A program made the position numbers and the translations under genes. DNA of 64,000 nt from Pirellulaceae bacterium (GTDB lineage: Bacteria > Planctomycetota > Planctomycetia > Pirellulales > Pirellulaceae). The notes below the pieces were generated by a model, which did not search any database, had not been told where the DNA came from, and saw only the letters and a list, made by a program, of their open reading frames with translations. The stretch covers positions 1 to 64,000 of the forward strand of contig JADHUC010000007.1 in the NCBI GenBank assembly GCA_016784735.1. Reading direction: 5' to 3'. Below, piece by piece: positions 18,805 to 27,275 of the stretch (positions are counted from its first letter, which is position 1; every line of letters starts with the position of its first letter).

Positions 18805-20097
18805 CTAGGTAATCTCGGGCAACTCGAAGCCCTTGCGGTGTTCACGGCCGACGTATTGGTTGGCCTCCTCCTCGTCAAACGTCTCGGTCTCGGCGTCGAA
18901 TCGCAGCTTCTTGCCGGTGCGCCAGGATATGTTGCCGGCGTGGCACATGACGGTGCTGACGTGCCCCGAGTAGATCTCCTGGTTGAGCGACTCGCGATTG
19001 CGGCTGCGTACGGCGTCCAGGAAGTTGCGGATGTGGGCCTGCTGGGTCTGGCTTCCGTTGCCCTGGCCCTCCTTGACCACTTTGCCGGCAGCGTCGTATG
19101 CCTTCCACGAATTGTTCGTCAGCAGTATCCAACCGTTTTCGCCGTAAACGACTGCCCCCTCGCCGATGTCGAACAGTCTCGGTCGTGACCAGAGGCGCAT
19201 CTCGTACGTTAGGATCTTGCCCGGATACTCGTAGTTGATGATTTCCGTGTCGGGCCACTCTTGGTCGTCCTCGAAGAAGAACTTGCCGCCGGAACAGCAA
19301 ATCGCCTCGGGCATCCCTTCCAGGCCCATCAGGTATCGGCAGTAGTCGATACGGTGGACACCGTCGTTGCCCAGGTCGCCCGTGCCGTAGTCGAAGAGCC
19401 ACCGCCAGGCACCGCCGACGATCGATCGGTTGTAGGGCCGCTCGGGCGCCGGGCCTTGCCACATGTTGTAGTCGAGTTCCGCTGGCGGCTCGCTGTCCGC
19501 CGCCAGGTGCACTGCGCCGTTGCGGGCCGTCTCCCAGGCCTTGCCATAGATCACCTTTCCCAACGCGCCGCTCTTTACGTATTCGGCAGCGTCGTGCAGG
19601 AAGGGGGCGCTGCGGATCTGCGTGCCCATTTGCACCATGCGGTTTCGCTTGCGCGCGGCGGCCACCGCCGTCTTGCCTTCGAGGATATTGTGGCTGGCGG
19701 GCTTCTCGACGTAGACGTCCTTGTCGGCCAGGCAGCCGTGGATGGTAGGCAGCGCATGCCAGTGGTCCGGTGTGGCGACCATGAACACGTCCACCGATTT
19801 GTCGTCGAGCAACGTGCGATAGTCGTTGACCAGCTTGGGCATAAGCCCTGTATTTTCCTTCATCTGCGCTCCGCGCTGCTGACGCGTGGACTCTCTGACG
19901 TCGCAGATGTGTGTGATAGCGCAGTCCGGCTCGGCGGCGAAACTGTGCATTACCGAGTTGCCGCGTCCGCGGACGCCGATGCAGGCGACGCTGATCTTAT
20001 CGTTGGCGGCGAACGCTTTGGCGTTCAGCCCGGCGGTCAAACCCAGGCCGACAGCGGCCGACTGTTGAACAAAACGACGGCGAGTGGTACGGGACAT
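18805..20097 (-). CDS. Tat-exported Gfo/Idh/MocA family oxidoreductase
   Basis: About 430 residues. Twin-arginine signal SRTTRRRFVQQSAAVGLGL, then a Rossmann NAD(P)-binding domain (ISVACIGVRGRGNSVM, the GxRGRG form used by exported members), DVFMVATPDHWHA and the catalytic-region motif VYVEKPASHN. The C-terminal alpha/beta domain ends with NQYVGREHRKGFELPEI. Exported planctomycete members of this family act on sugars or sugar derivatives, with the nucleotide cofactor loaded before Tat export. AGGAGG lies 6-11 nt before ATG 20097. Specific substrate unknown. Confidence 0.9.
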   Translation of the reverse strand: MSRTTRRRFVQQSAAVGLGLTAGLNAKAFAANDKISVACIGVRGRGNSVMHSFAAEPDCAITHICDVRESTRQQRGAQMKENTGLMPKLVNDYRTLLDDKSVDVFMVATPDHWHALPTIHGCLADKDVYVEKPASHNILEGKTAVAAARKRNRMVQMGTQIRSAPFLHDAAEYVKSGALGKVIYGKAWETARNGAVHLAADSEPPAELDYNMWQGPAPERPYNRSIVGGAWRWLFDYGTGDLGNDGVHRIDYCRYLMGLEGMPEAICCSGGKFFFEDDQEWPDTEIINYEYPGKILTYEMRLWSRPRLFDIGEGAVVYGENGWILLTNNSWKAYDAAGKVVKEGQGNGSQTQQAHIRNFLDAVRSRNRESLNQEIYSGHVSTVMCHAGNISWRTGKKLRFDAETETFDEEEANQYVGREHRKGFELPEIT

Positions 20098-20187
20098 GGA
20101 AAAACCTCCTAAGTGACTGACGGGAAATTCAATCCGCATCTTAGCATTGTTTCTATGCCCATTGGCTTGTCGGACCAGCGTTTCTCC

Positions 20188-20309
20188 TTATCTTCTCCCT
20201 TCCACGTCGGCGGCGAAGGCGTGCAGCCATTCTTCGAGATTCGTGTAACCATCGCCGTCGTCGTCCCCGTTCGGGTTTTGGGGAATCGTCAGCTTCAGGC
20301 CGGGCAGGG
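20188..20309 (-). pseudogene. C-terminal remnant of a dockerin/EF-hand-like tailed protein
   Basis: On the minus strand an open stretch reads LPGLKLTIPQNPNGDDDGD followed by GYTNLEEWLHAF, and ends at TAA (20188-20190). The DGDGYTNLEEWL pattern is the calcium-binding tail common at the C-terminus of planctomycete polysaccharide lyases and similar exported enzymes. There is no start or upstream coding part: the stretch runs directly into the REP element at 20307. It is therefore a decapitated gene, probably cut by the REP/RAYT module or an associated deletion. Confidence 0.65.
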
Positions 20310-20402
20310 CTCAGATGTACAGAATTCAAAATTGGCGGGCAAACCGCTCGGTGAAGGAAAAGTCTTTCGGCCGCCAATTTTGAATTCTGTACGTCTGAGC
20401 CC
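20307..20402. repeat. REP hairpin, 5' of the RAYT
   Basis: A 96-bp element with 32-bp inverted arms (20307-20338 and 20371-20402; one mismatch) that begins GGGCTCAGATGTACAG. The copy at 21370-21465 has the same orientation and near-identical sequence, including the loop. The two copies bracket the tyrosine transposase gene, the arrangement expected for a RAYT and its cognate REP sequences. Confidence 0.92.
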
Positions 20403-20422
20403 CGATCGTATATGCTGTTGCT

Positions 20423-21364
20423 ATGTCCATCGCCGAACGTTTCCCGGTTGAGAACGGCCTTTTTCACGTGACCAATCGCGGTGTGGATCGGAGAGACATC
20501 GTTCTCGATGACCACGACCGGAAGACATGGCTGCGATTGCTCGACCGAAACGCAACCCGTTGCGGTTGGCGGGTCTTCGCCTTTGCCCTGCTCGACAACC
20601 ATTTTCATCTCTACCTCCGCACACCGCAAGCCAATCTCTCGACTGGTATGCGCGACTTCGAGGGCGGATACGCGACGCTGTTCAATCGGCGGCACGACCG
20701 TGAGGGGCACCTGTTCCAGAGTCGGTTTCACGGCGTCATCGTGGAAAATGACGGGCATTCATGGGAATTGACGCGTTATGTCCATCTCAATTCCTTTCGC
20801 GCCGGTCTGGCCAAGGATCCGTTTCAGGACCGCTGGAACAGCTATCGGCATTACCTGAATCCGGACCGCTCGCCGGATTGGCTGGACTGGAGAACCGTAC
20901 TGGCCGAATTTGGCGGCACGGAATCGCGGGCACGCTTGGCCTACAAGCAGTTCATCGACTCCGGCATCGCCCAGTCGCCGCCGAATCCGCTGGACGCTGC
21001 CGTGGACGGCTGGATATTGGGAAACCAGGAGTTTGTGGCCCAATGCCGGGTGTGGCGGGAGAAGGCGGAAACGCCCGCCGCCACCGTAAGCTTGCAGCAG
21101 GTGTTGGACGCGGCAGCACTCGCGTTCGAGACGCCGCTCGAACATATCATCTAGCGCGGAAGGCATGGAAACTGTGGTCGGGACGCGGCGGTCTTGTTGT
21201 CGCGAGACTTGGTGAGTGAGTCGTTGGACGTGTTGGCGGAGCGTTTCGGCGGCGTCAGCCGCAGCGCCATCACGGAGACGGCCCGCCGTGCCCGCCAACG
21301 TGCCGAGCGGGAACCGACGTTCGCTGCCTTGCTCGTGAAAATCCGCCGCGAGCTCGGGCGGTAA
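20423..21364 (+). pseudogene. REP-associated tyrosine transposase (RAYT) with in-frame amber stop
   Basis: The intact part (20423-21154, 243 codons) has the Y1/HUH transposase fold: GLFHVTNRGVDRRDI, HUH motif DNHFHLYLRT (His60, His62), HLFQSRFHG, and the catalytic-Tyr motif RYVHLNSFRAG (Tyr119). A TAG stop at 21152-21154 interrupts the frame. Reading on in the same frame gives 69 more codons to TAA 21362-21364, with GRDAAVLLSRDLVSES and LAERFGGVSRSAITETARRA, the DnaA-like helix-turn-helix tail usual in this RAYT group. So a full-length gene has acquired one nonsense mutation. It may still make a tail-less protein. RAYTs mobilise REP hairpins; the flanking elements are the likely substrate. 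Confidence 0.85.
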
Positions 21365-21369
21365 GGGAA

Positions 21370-21465
21370 GGGCTCAGACGTACAGAATTCAAAATTGGCG
21401 GGCAAACCGCTCGGCGCTGGGAAAGTCTTTCGGCCGCCAGTTTTGAATTCTGTACGTCTGAGCCC
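21370..21465. repeat. REP hairpin, 3' of the RAYT
   Basis: Second 96-bp copy, arms 21370-21401 and 21434-21465 (one mismatch), in the same orientation as the copy at 20307-20402. It begins 5 nt after the RAYT readthrough stop. On the minus strand it is translated as the last 24-25 residues and stop codon of the glycosidase-like gene. Confidence 0.92.
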
Positions 21466-23722
21466 GGATCGCACTGTCGGCCTCGGGCGTCGCTTGCACG
21501 CGGATACGATCGACGCACATGATGCCGTTGTTTCTGTTGGGAGATAGGATGATCGTCTGGATGCGGTGCACGTCGTCTCGGACAAAAGGCAGACCCGCGA
21601 CTGATCGACCGGCTACGGTCAGGTCGAAGGTGGCCGCTCGCATGTCGGCCCGAATTACCACGTCCTGCCACATGTCGGTTTCGATGGTCAGACCCTCGAT
21701 GGGCACGTCCGTTTCGCCGTAGTAGCAGACCTTGCCGTCTGGAAAGAACCGCACGTGGAACGCGCGGTTTGTGTAGGTATTGGGCGCGTTGTCGAAGGCG
21801 TCGATATCCACGTGGCAACGGCTGGTCGACGGCAAGAGGATCCGCGCCTCGACTTCAACGACGCCGTCTTCGGTATCCACGGCATCTTGTGGCGAGAACT
21901 TGATCCACGCCCGCCCGCCCTGCTGGGCATGTTCGTCGCGACGCTCGACTCTCAGGTAATTCGACTTGCCCGGTTTGCCGCTGCCCGGCGGGTCGTCGTT
22001 CAGCACCTGCACCCGATCCGGTTGGCCCTCGCTGATGAACCACGGTTTGCCGCACGTGTCGGGGTCCACATCCGCGTCGCTGCCCGACGTGCCGGCGTTG
22101 GCCGAGGCAAAGTCGTCATCCATGACCACATACGGGCCCCGTCCTACGGAGCGATTGGGCATGCCTCCATAGAGCACGAGGTCCGGACGTTCGGGATCGG
22201 GCTCGTGGGGCACGAATTGAAAGGCGTACAGGTCCGCGTCCTTCAAGACAAAACGCAAACGCACGGGTTCGCCGGCCAGCGAACGCACGTCGCCGCCTTT
22301 CTTCTTCCAGCGAACTGTATATCGGATGTCGTCGCCGTAGATCTCCGGGCAGTCGCGGAACGTGTAGCCCTTGATTGGGTTGCCGTCTGCGTCCTGGATC
22401 TCGACTTGCACGCTGCCCCCACCGGATGTAGCCAGGTTGAGCGTCAGATTGCCGCCTTCGAAGACCAGCGGTTTGGTGACGATCTCGCCGCCAGCCGCGG
22501 CCGCGTGGGCGGACACGAAACCGTCGATCCGCATCGTGTAGCGGCGCACGCTCGTAGACGTGCCGCGCCAATAACCTTCGCTGGCGTAAAGCGAGATGTC
22601 GTTCGGTGCGCACGGCAAGTTCGAGGCCGTCTCGACCATGCCCCAAAACACGAAGTTGTCGCCGTAGGTCCACGTGTCTTTCTTGGCCGGCCCTGGCCGG
22701 ATGAACGCTTCGGGCCAACGTTTGAACACGCGTCCGTCGCGACTGGTCATGAACAGCGCGTCCGTAACCGCCGTGCCGTAACGTCGACTGCTCTTGGCAC
22801 GCACAAGACGCTCGTCCAACTCGGGCAGGCTAAGCGTCGATTCGGACCAGCCGCGGTCGTTGTAACGCATGGGAAAGCCCATGAAGATGTGGGGCGCCCG
22901 GTAGTAGGGCTGGACCTGGTTGGTGTAGAGGTGCTCGTGGGCGGCACCGGGGAATTCGAGCCAGACTGGCTCCGGGAATTGGAGGATGTCCTTGCTGGTC
23001 GCCGTCATGATGCCACGCACACCGGCGGCGAAGCTGCGGTGGTATTCACGGTACTCGCAGCGTACCGGATCCCAGAACATCAAGTTCTGTGAATCGAACG
23101 CGCCCTTGGTCACCGACGGCTTGTCGCTCATGGGCGTGAAACGGATTCCATCGGCCGAAGCGAGGACGAAGAGCCCACGCGGTTTGTGTCCGACGACCAC
23201 GATCTTGTAGCGTTGGTCGGCCGGGCAGTCCGGGTTGGCGTCCTTGAACGTGGCCGTGTGCGCCGGGTCGCCGCCGATGTCTTCGAGAAAATCGGGCGTC
23301 AAGATGATATTGTTGGCCTTCGATTCGTTGAACTCGAACAGGCCCAACTCCGGTTTGCGCCAGTGGATGCCATCGTCACTCTCGGCATAACAGAGCATCC
23401 AGGGGTGATCCTCCAACGCCTGGGCCGGTTCGCCGCTGTGCCGGTAGTGCAGGCCGCGATAGTACATCCGGTACAGGTCGTCGTCCTTGAACACGCTTTG
23501 GAATGCACTCGCGTTGCCCTCCCACGGCGCGTCCGTGCGAAATACCACTTCGCGCCGTTCGGGCCGGTGCATCCGCAGTTGCACTTCACCGGTCATGGAT
23601 TCAATGAGCGCCTCGTCGACGAACAGTTCCAGCCGCGAACCAATGTGCAGCGGCGGTTCCGTATCCTGGGTCGCTGGCGCAGCGCACAGAGTCAGTATGG
23701 CGCCGGCAATAATCGTGTCCAT
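21389..23722 (-). CDS. Exported glycosidase-like five-bladed propeller protein with LamG-like C-domain
   Basis: A 777-residue protein. Short signal (IIAGAILTLCAAPATQ), then a GH32/GH43-like five-bladed propeller (about residues 25-420; blades such as DDLYRMYYRGLHYRH, WMLCYAESDDGIHWRKPELGLF, FKDANPDCP, NLMFWDPVRCEY and FMTSRDGRVFKRW). A beta-sandwich follows at about 425-530, and a concanavalin/LamG-like domain at about 545-750 ending in CVDRIRVQA. The family usually has acidic catalytic residues, but I cannot assign them securely. The last 24-25 residues (from AQTYRIQNWRPKD on) and the stop come from the REP element, so the native C-terminus has been replaced or extended. GAGAGG precedes ATG 23722. 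It lies 145 nt downstream of paralog A and may be co-transcribed. Confidence 0.75.
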   Translation of the reverse strand: MDTIIAGAILTLCAAPATQDTEPPLHIGSRLELFVDEALIESMTGEVQLRMHRPERREVVFRTDAPWEGNASAFQSVFKDDDLYRMYYRGLHYRHSGEPAQALEDHPWMLCYAESDDGIHWRKPELGLFEFNESKANNIILTPDFLEDIGGDPAHTATFKDANPDCPADQRYKIVVVGHKPRGLFVLASADGIRFTPMSDKPSVTKGAFDSQNLMFWDPVRCEYREYHRSFAAGVRGIMTATSKDILQFPEPVWLEFPGAAHEHLYTNQVQPYYRAPHIFMGFPMRYNDRGWSESTLSLPELDERLVRAKSSRRYGTAVTDALFMTSRDGRVFKRWPEAFIRPGPAKKDTWTYGDNFVFWGMVETASNLPCAPNDISLYASEGYWRGTSTSVRRYTMRIDGFVSAHAAAAGGEIVTKPLVFEGGNLTLNLATSGGGSVQVEIQDADGNPIKGYTFRDCPEIYGDDIRYTVRWKKKGGDVRSLAGEPVRLRFVLKDADLYAFQFVPHEPDPERPDLVLYGGMPNRSVGRGPYVVMDDDFASANAGTSGSDADVDPDTCGKPWFISEGQPDRVQVLNDDPPGSGKPGKSNYLRVERRDEHAQQGGRAWIKFSPQDAVDTEDGVVEVEARILLPSTSRCHVDIDAFDNAPNTYTNRAFHVRFFPDGKVCYYGETDVPIEGLTIETDMWQDVVIRADMRAATFDLTVAGRSVAGLPFVRDDVHRIQTIILSPNRNNGIMCVDRIRVQATPEADSAIRAQTYRIQNWRPKDFPSAERFARQF

Positions 23723-23867
23723 AATTGCCTCTCATTGATCGTTGGGTTTGGGCAAAGCCGACCGTTTCATTGTCGCGCCAATCTAGCTGGTGCCCCTCCA
23801 AGAAGCAAATCTCCACCACACGCAGCTCTCGTCTAGCGAGCGAGATCGAACGTGATCCCTCTCGGGT

Positions 23868-26800
23868 CTAACCGGCCTTCTTGTCAGCCTGCCCATAGAC
23901 GATGCGGCACTTGACGATGCGTCGATTCAGCATATCCACGACGAACAGGCGGTCTTTCCAGACGGACAAGGCTGATATCGTACCGAAAGGAAGCTCGGGG
24001 TATGGATAGGCGCTTCCCTTGCCCTTGCAGTCCATATTGCCATAGCTTCCGAATTCGCCCGCCAACTTGCCCGTATCGCAGTCAATCACTTGAACACTGT
24101 ACTTGCCGGCGGCGTACAGATAGCCTTTGCCATCTAGCGTTTGGTGCTGCCGTGATGTAATGCAATGGCAAGGCGCAAAGATCGCTTCGGCCTGCCCAAT
24201 GTAGCCGTCCCACCGTCGGGTCCAGAGCGGCTGGCCGCCTGATGGTGCGAACCTTGAAAGAGCAAGATAGTCTTCCCACGGCCTTTCTGCGGGCCGGTGA
24301 AGCGCGTACAAGTATCCTTCGTCGTCGACTTGGAGACCTCGGACGCAGTCCAGCACGAGCAGGCCTTTCTTCGTCAGGTTCCCGTCGGCGTCGTATACGT
24401 TGACCTGCCGGCGCAAAGCGTTGTATGCACTGATGGGGCGCGATTTGGAATCGACGTCCACTTTCGCGACATAGTAGATGTTGCCTTGCCGGTCGACATC
24501 CATACCGTGATAGACGTCGTGCCAGAAATTAACCTGCATCGTATGATCGACGAACAAGGCATTCGTCCCCGTGGCCTTGAACGGTACCGGCTTCCCCTCG
24601 CGGTCGAAGCGGAGGATTTCCACCCCGGCCTTTCCCAGTTTCCACCGGTAGACCCTGCCGTCTTTTCCGAAGATGGAGTCGACAAACAGCGGCTCCTGCG
24701 AATAGCGGAAATGGCGATCGTGATTCAACGCCCCCCAAGGCGAGGTCATCTTCAAATCTCTGGCGTCAAAGAAGAAGGGCGGCCACTTCTTCAGTACGTT
24801 TCCCTCCTGGTCGATCCGGTAGACCGTTCCGTACTGTTTGATGCGGTAGTTGGAATCGTCTTCGACGTAGAGGTCGCCGGTTTGCGGGTCGATGTTCAGT
24901 AGCGGCTGGTTGCCGCTCTGCCTCGGATAGGAGAGCGTCTCGCCGTTGTCTATCCATTTGGCCTTCACCGAGAGATCGTCGCCCGCCAGTTGCACCAGGC
25001 TCCCCGGGCCGACACCATTAGCCACCCACACGAGCGGCGGCGATGCTCCGGCGTCCACCGCGATCTGCAGCACGTCCGGATCGAGTGGCTCGGAAACGGT
25101 CAGTAGTTCAGGCTCCCGCCAACTCTTGAGCTTGATCAGTTTCCTGGGGGCCTCCGGAGGCTTTCCAGCCGCGGCGACCAGAGCTTGGCGCAACGATGAC
25201 AACGTGCGTTCAACTCGCGGGTCCGCCGGTCTTTTCTCGGACGCAATGAGTACATAAAGGCTCTTTTCATGATCTATCGCCAACGCAGTTGGACCGTATA
25301 GTGGTTTCTTCTTTCCTTCGCGTTCATAATGCGTGATCGAAGCGATCGGGCGGCCGTCTTCTCCGAGTACTTGCAGGCGGTTGTTCCCGGCATCCGCCAC
25401 GATCAGATTGTCTCCGTCAAGGGCCAGCCCGCTCGGCTCGGCGAAGCCGCCGAACGAAACCGGTTTCTCGATCTTGACGTTCGAGTGCAGCTTACACTTC
25501 CATACGTAGGCTCCTCGCCCCTCGTCTCCGCTCGCCTCCCAGTGGTAGCTTCCCCCTTCTTCGCCCACCTCCCAATGGTATCCGTACTGCTTTGTCGGTC
25601 GGGAGCTTTGACCGGCCGAGACGTACAGAAGGCCGTCGGAATCAAAACAGAAGTAGGGATAGTGCAGCGAGTGAAAGGGCAAGTAATTCTTCAGATCCAG
25701 GACTTTCCAGAAGTTCTGGGCCAAGGCCGTGCTCTCGAACGGTTCATTTCGCCCCGGATGGTAAGCCGACGTCCATCCCTCCGGCGACAAGCTTCCATCG
25801 GGCCTCATTCTCCACAGTGTCCCCCGGTAGATATTGGACAGGATCAAGTCGCCGTTTGGCGCCAACGCTATCTTCTGAGGCAGGTTCCACCAAGCGCCGT
25901 ACATGGAGAGCGAACCGCAAAGCGTCTCGAACATCTTCGGGATGACCAAATCCGTCTCGCCTTCCCGTGCCATCTTCCCGCAAAGATCTCGCACGCTGGA
26001 TCGCGACAAGGTTGGGTTGAACGGCATAATCGTCCGCAAGTATTCTCCCTGCCTGTCGAAAACCCGCAGTTCAGGCGCCTCTCGAACGGGTCTCGGATCG
26101 GAGAGCAAGTAAAGCTCACCGTTCTTCTGGTCGACAGCGAGGTCCCAGATGATGCCCCGTGCATGAGGATCGCCCGCCAGCAGGAACCCCTCCAATTCCA
26201 GTTTCATCTCGCCGGTCGTCCCTGGATGAGCAGAACCGGGGCCAAGTTGTATCGTCTGCCCTTCCTCTTCGGCCAGAAACGCTCGCTTCGCTTCCGTTGT
26301 GGCGCGGTGCAACCAGTCAAGTTTCGCATAATCGGGTCGCGGAAGACTCTCCCGCGTCGGGATACGCGCCAGTACTCCCGCATCGCCGGGATTCGTGAAC
26401 GTGCCCTGCCAGCAATGCGCCTCACCTCCGGGCACACCGGACCGACGGACGTTGAATCCGATCTCCGACGCCAGCGTCTTGTTCTTGTTGAAGATGTCCA
26501 GCGGAAGAGCGAGTTCGGCAGCCCATGCATCCTTGGCGTTTGCCGCAGCGGACTTGAACTGAGGGTGCCAAGTCCGGTCGCACCACGGCGGGTCACATTC
26601 GTTGTAGGAGCAGGTAGCCTTCCCGCCGTCTTCGGCAATCCGGATCAGGTAGTACGAATTCCGATCGCCATTCGAGTCGATCAGCAGCTCGACGCTCTCC
26701 ACGCCCTTCAATGGCTCGCCAGGCTTGTCCTTGCCGTTGGCCGCATCGCTGCCTACACAGCTCACGCCAACATAAAGATGCTCCGCGTCGCACGAGATGA

Positions 26801-27275
26801 ATGCCTCAGTTGTCGACTTCGCTGGCTTTGCCGGCGTGATCGTGAACGGACCTGTTCTTGCAGCAGCTTTCCAGCTCGGCTCATCGAGTTTTCCGTCGAT
26901 CACTGGCTTCGAGTCGCTCACCGGCACATGCAAAACGGGTCCGGCGTGGGCGCCGCTTCGTTGCTCGGCGAACGCCTGCTTGGTCTCTTCAGCGCCCAGC
27001 AAAGCCACGAGCGTCGCGATACCCAAAAACGTCACTGCTGTGAACATCTTGCCCGTGGGCAAGCCCCAGAAGACACGCTGGTTACGGGGCTCCGATTCGT
27101 AACCCACTGGACGCGAGGCTTTGCCTCGCAAGAGCCGGCGGAGCCGGCAAGACAGTGCGTTCCCAGGCAGGAGCCTGGGAACGAGGTTTACGAAGATGTT
27201 CATAGCCGTTCCCCAAAACGCCGTCGTCGAAGCCAGGAAAACAGCGACCGTTTGCAATCTTGTCCGATAGATCAT
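23868..27275 (-). CDS. CBM9-like/NHL propeller protein, array paralog A
   Basis: About 1,135 residues. After the N-terminal region comes a CBM9-like (DOMON-type) carbohydrate-binding domain (PVIDGKLDEPSWKAAA ... NSYYLIRIAEDGG ... EIGFNVRRSG). A large six-bladed NHL-type propeller follows, with blades such as LIVADAGNNRLQVLGEDG and RVFDRQGEYLRTIMPFNPTL. The strongly conserved C-terminal block contains TLDGKGYLYAAGKYSVQVID, GEFGSYGNMDC and PELPFGTISAL. The start is ATG 27275: it overlaps the TGA of paralog B by 4 bp (ATGA) and has AGGAGG 9 nt upstream. Residues about 31-55 are encoded by a palindromic repeat (27113-27183) that splits the signal region. A second hydrophobic segment begins at Met77 (27047). 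No catalytic motif is recognised; exported glycan binding is likely. Confidence 0.8.
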   Translation of the reverse strand: MIYRTRLQTVAVFLASTTAFWGTAMNIFVNLVPRLLPGNALSCRLRRLLRGKASRPVGYESEPRNQRVFWGLPTGKMFTAVTFLGIATLVALLGAEETKQAFAEQRSGAHAGPVLHVPVSDSKPVIDGKLDEPSWKAAARTGPFTITPAKPAKSTTEAFISCDAEHLYVGVSCVGSDAANGKDKPGEPLKGVESVELLIDSNGDRNSYYLIRIAEDGGKATCSYNECDPPWCDRTWHPQFKSAAANAKDAWAAELALPLDIFNKNKTLASEIGFNVRRSGVPGGEAHCWQGTFTNPGDAGVLARIPTRESLPRPDYAKLDWLHRATTEAKRAFLAEEEGQTIQLGPGSAHPGTTGEMKLELEGFLLAGDPHARGIIWDLAVDQKNGELYLLSDPRPVREAPELRVFDRQGEYLRTIMPFNPTLSRSSVRDLCGKMAREGETDLVIPKMFETLCGSLSMYGAWWNLPQKIALAPNGDLILSNIYRGTLWRMRPDGSLSPEGWTSAYHPGRNEPFESTALAQNFWKVLDLKNYLPFHSLHYPYFCFDSDGLLYVSAGQSSRPTKQYGYHWEVGEEGGSYHWEASGDEGRGAYVWKCKLHSNVKIEKPVSFGGFAEPSGLALDGDNLIVADAGNNRLQVLGEDGRPIASITHYEREGKKKPLYGPTALAIDHEKSLYVLIASEKRPADPRVERTLSSLRQALVAAAGKPPEAPRKLIKLKSWREPELLTVSEPLDPDVLQIAVDAGASPPLVWVANGVGPGSLVQLAGDDLSVKAKWIDNGETLSYPRQSGNQPLLNIDPQTGDLYVEDDSNYRIKQYGTVYRIDQEGNVLKKWPPFFFDARDLKMTSPWGALNHDRHFRYSQEPLFVDSIFGKDGRVYRWKLGKAGVEILRFDREGKPVPFKATGTNALFVDHTMQVNFWHDVYHGMDVDRQGNIYYVAKVDVDSKSRPISAYNALRRQVNVYDADGNLTKKGLLVLDCVRGLQVDDEGYLYALHRPAERPWEDYLALSRFAPSGGQPLWTRRWDGYIGQAEAIFAPCHCITSRQHQTLDGKGYLYAAGKYSVQVIDCDTGKLAGEFGSYGNMDCKGKGSAYPYPELPFGTISALSVWKDRLFVVDMLNRRIVKCRIVYGQADKKAG
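27113..27183. repeat. Compound palindromic element inside paralog A
   Basis: Three successive dyads: GCGAGGC/GCCTCGC (27113-27129), two GCCGGC sites (27134-27148) and CGTTCCCAGGC/GCCTGGGAACG (27158-27183, 4-nt loop). The last is a common planctomycete intergenic hairpin type. Here it is read in frame as about 24 residues of the paralog A N-terminus; paralogs B, C and D have nothing matching. Confidence 0.85.

Noticed and set aside
21755-23092. 445-codon plus-strand frame
   Set aside because: Antisense shadow of the glycosidase-like gene.
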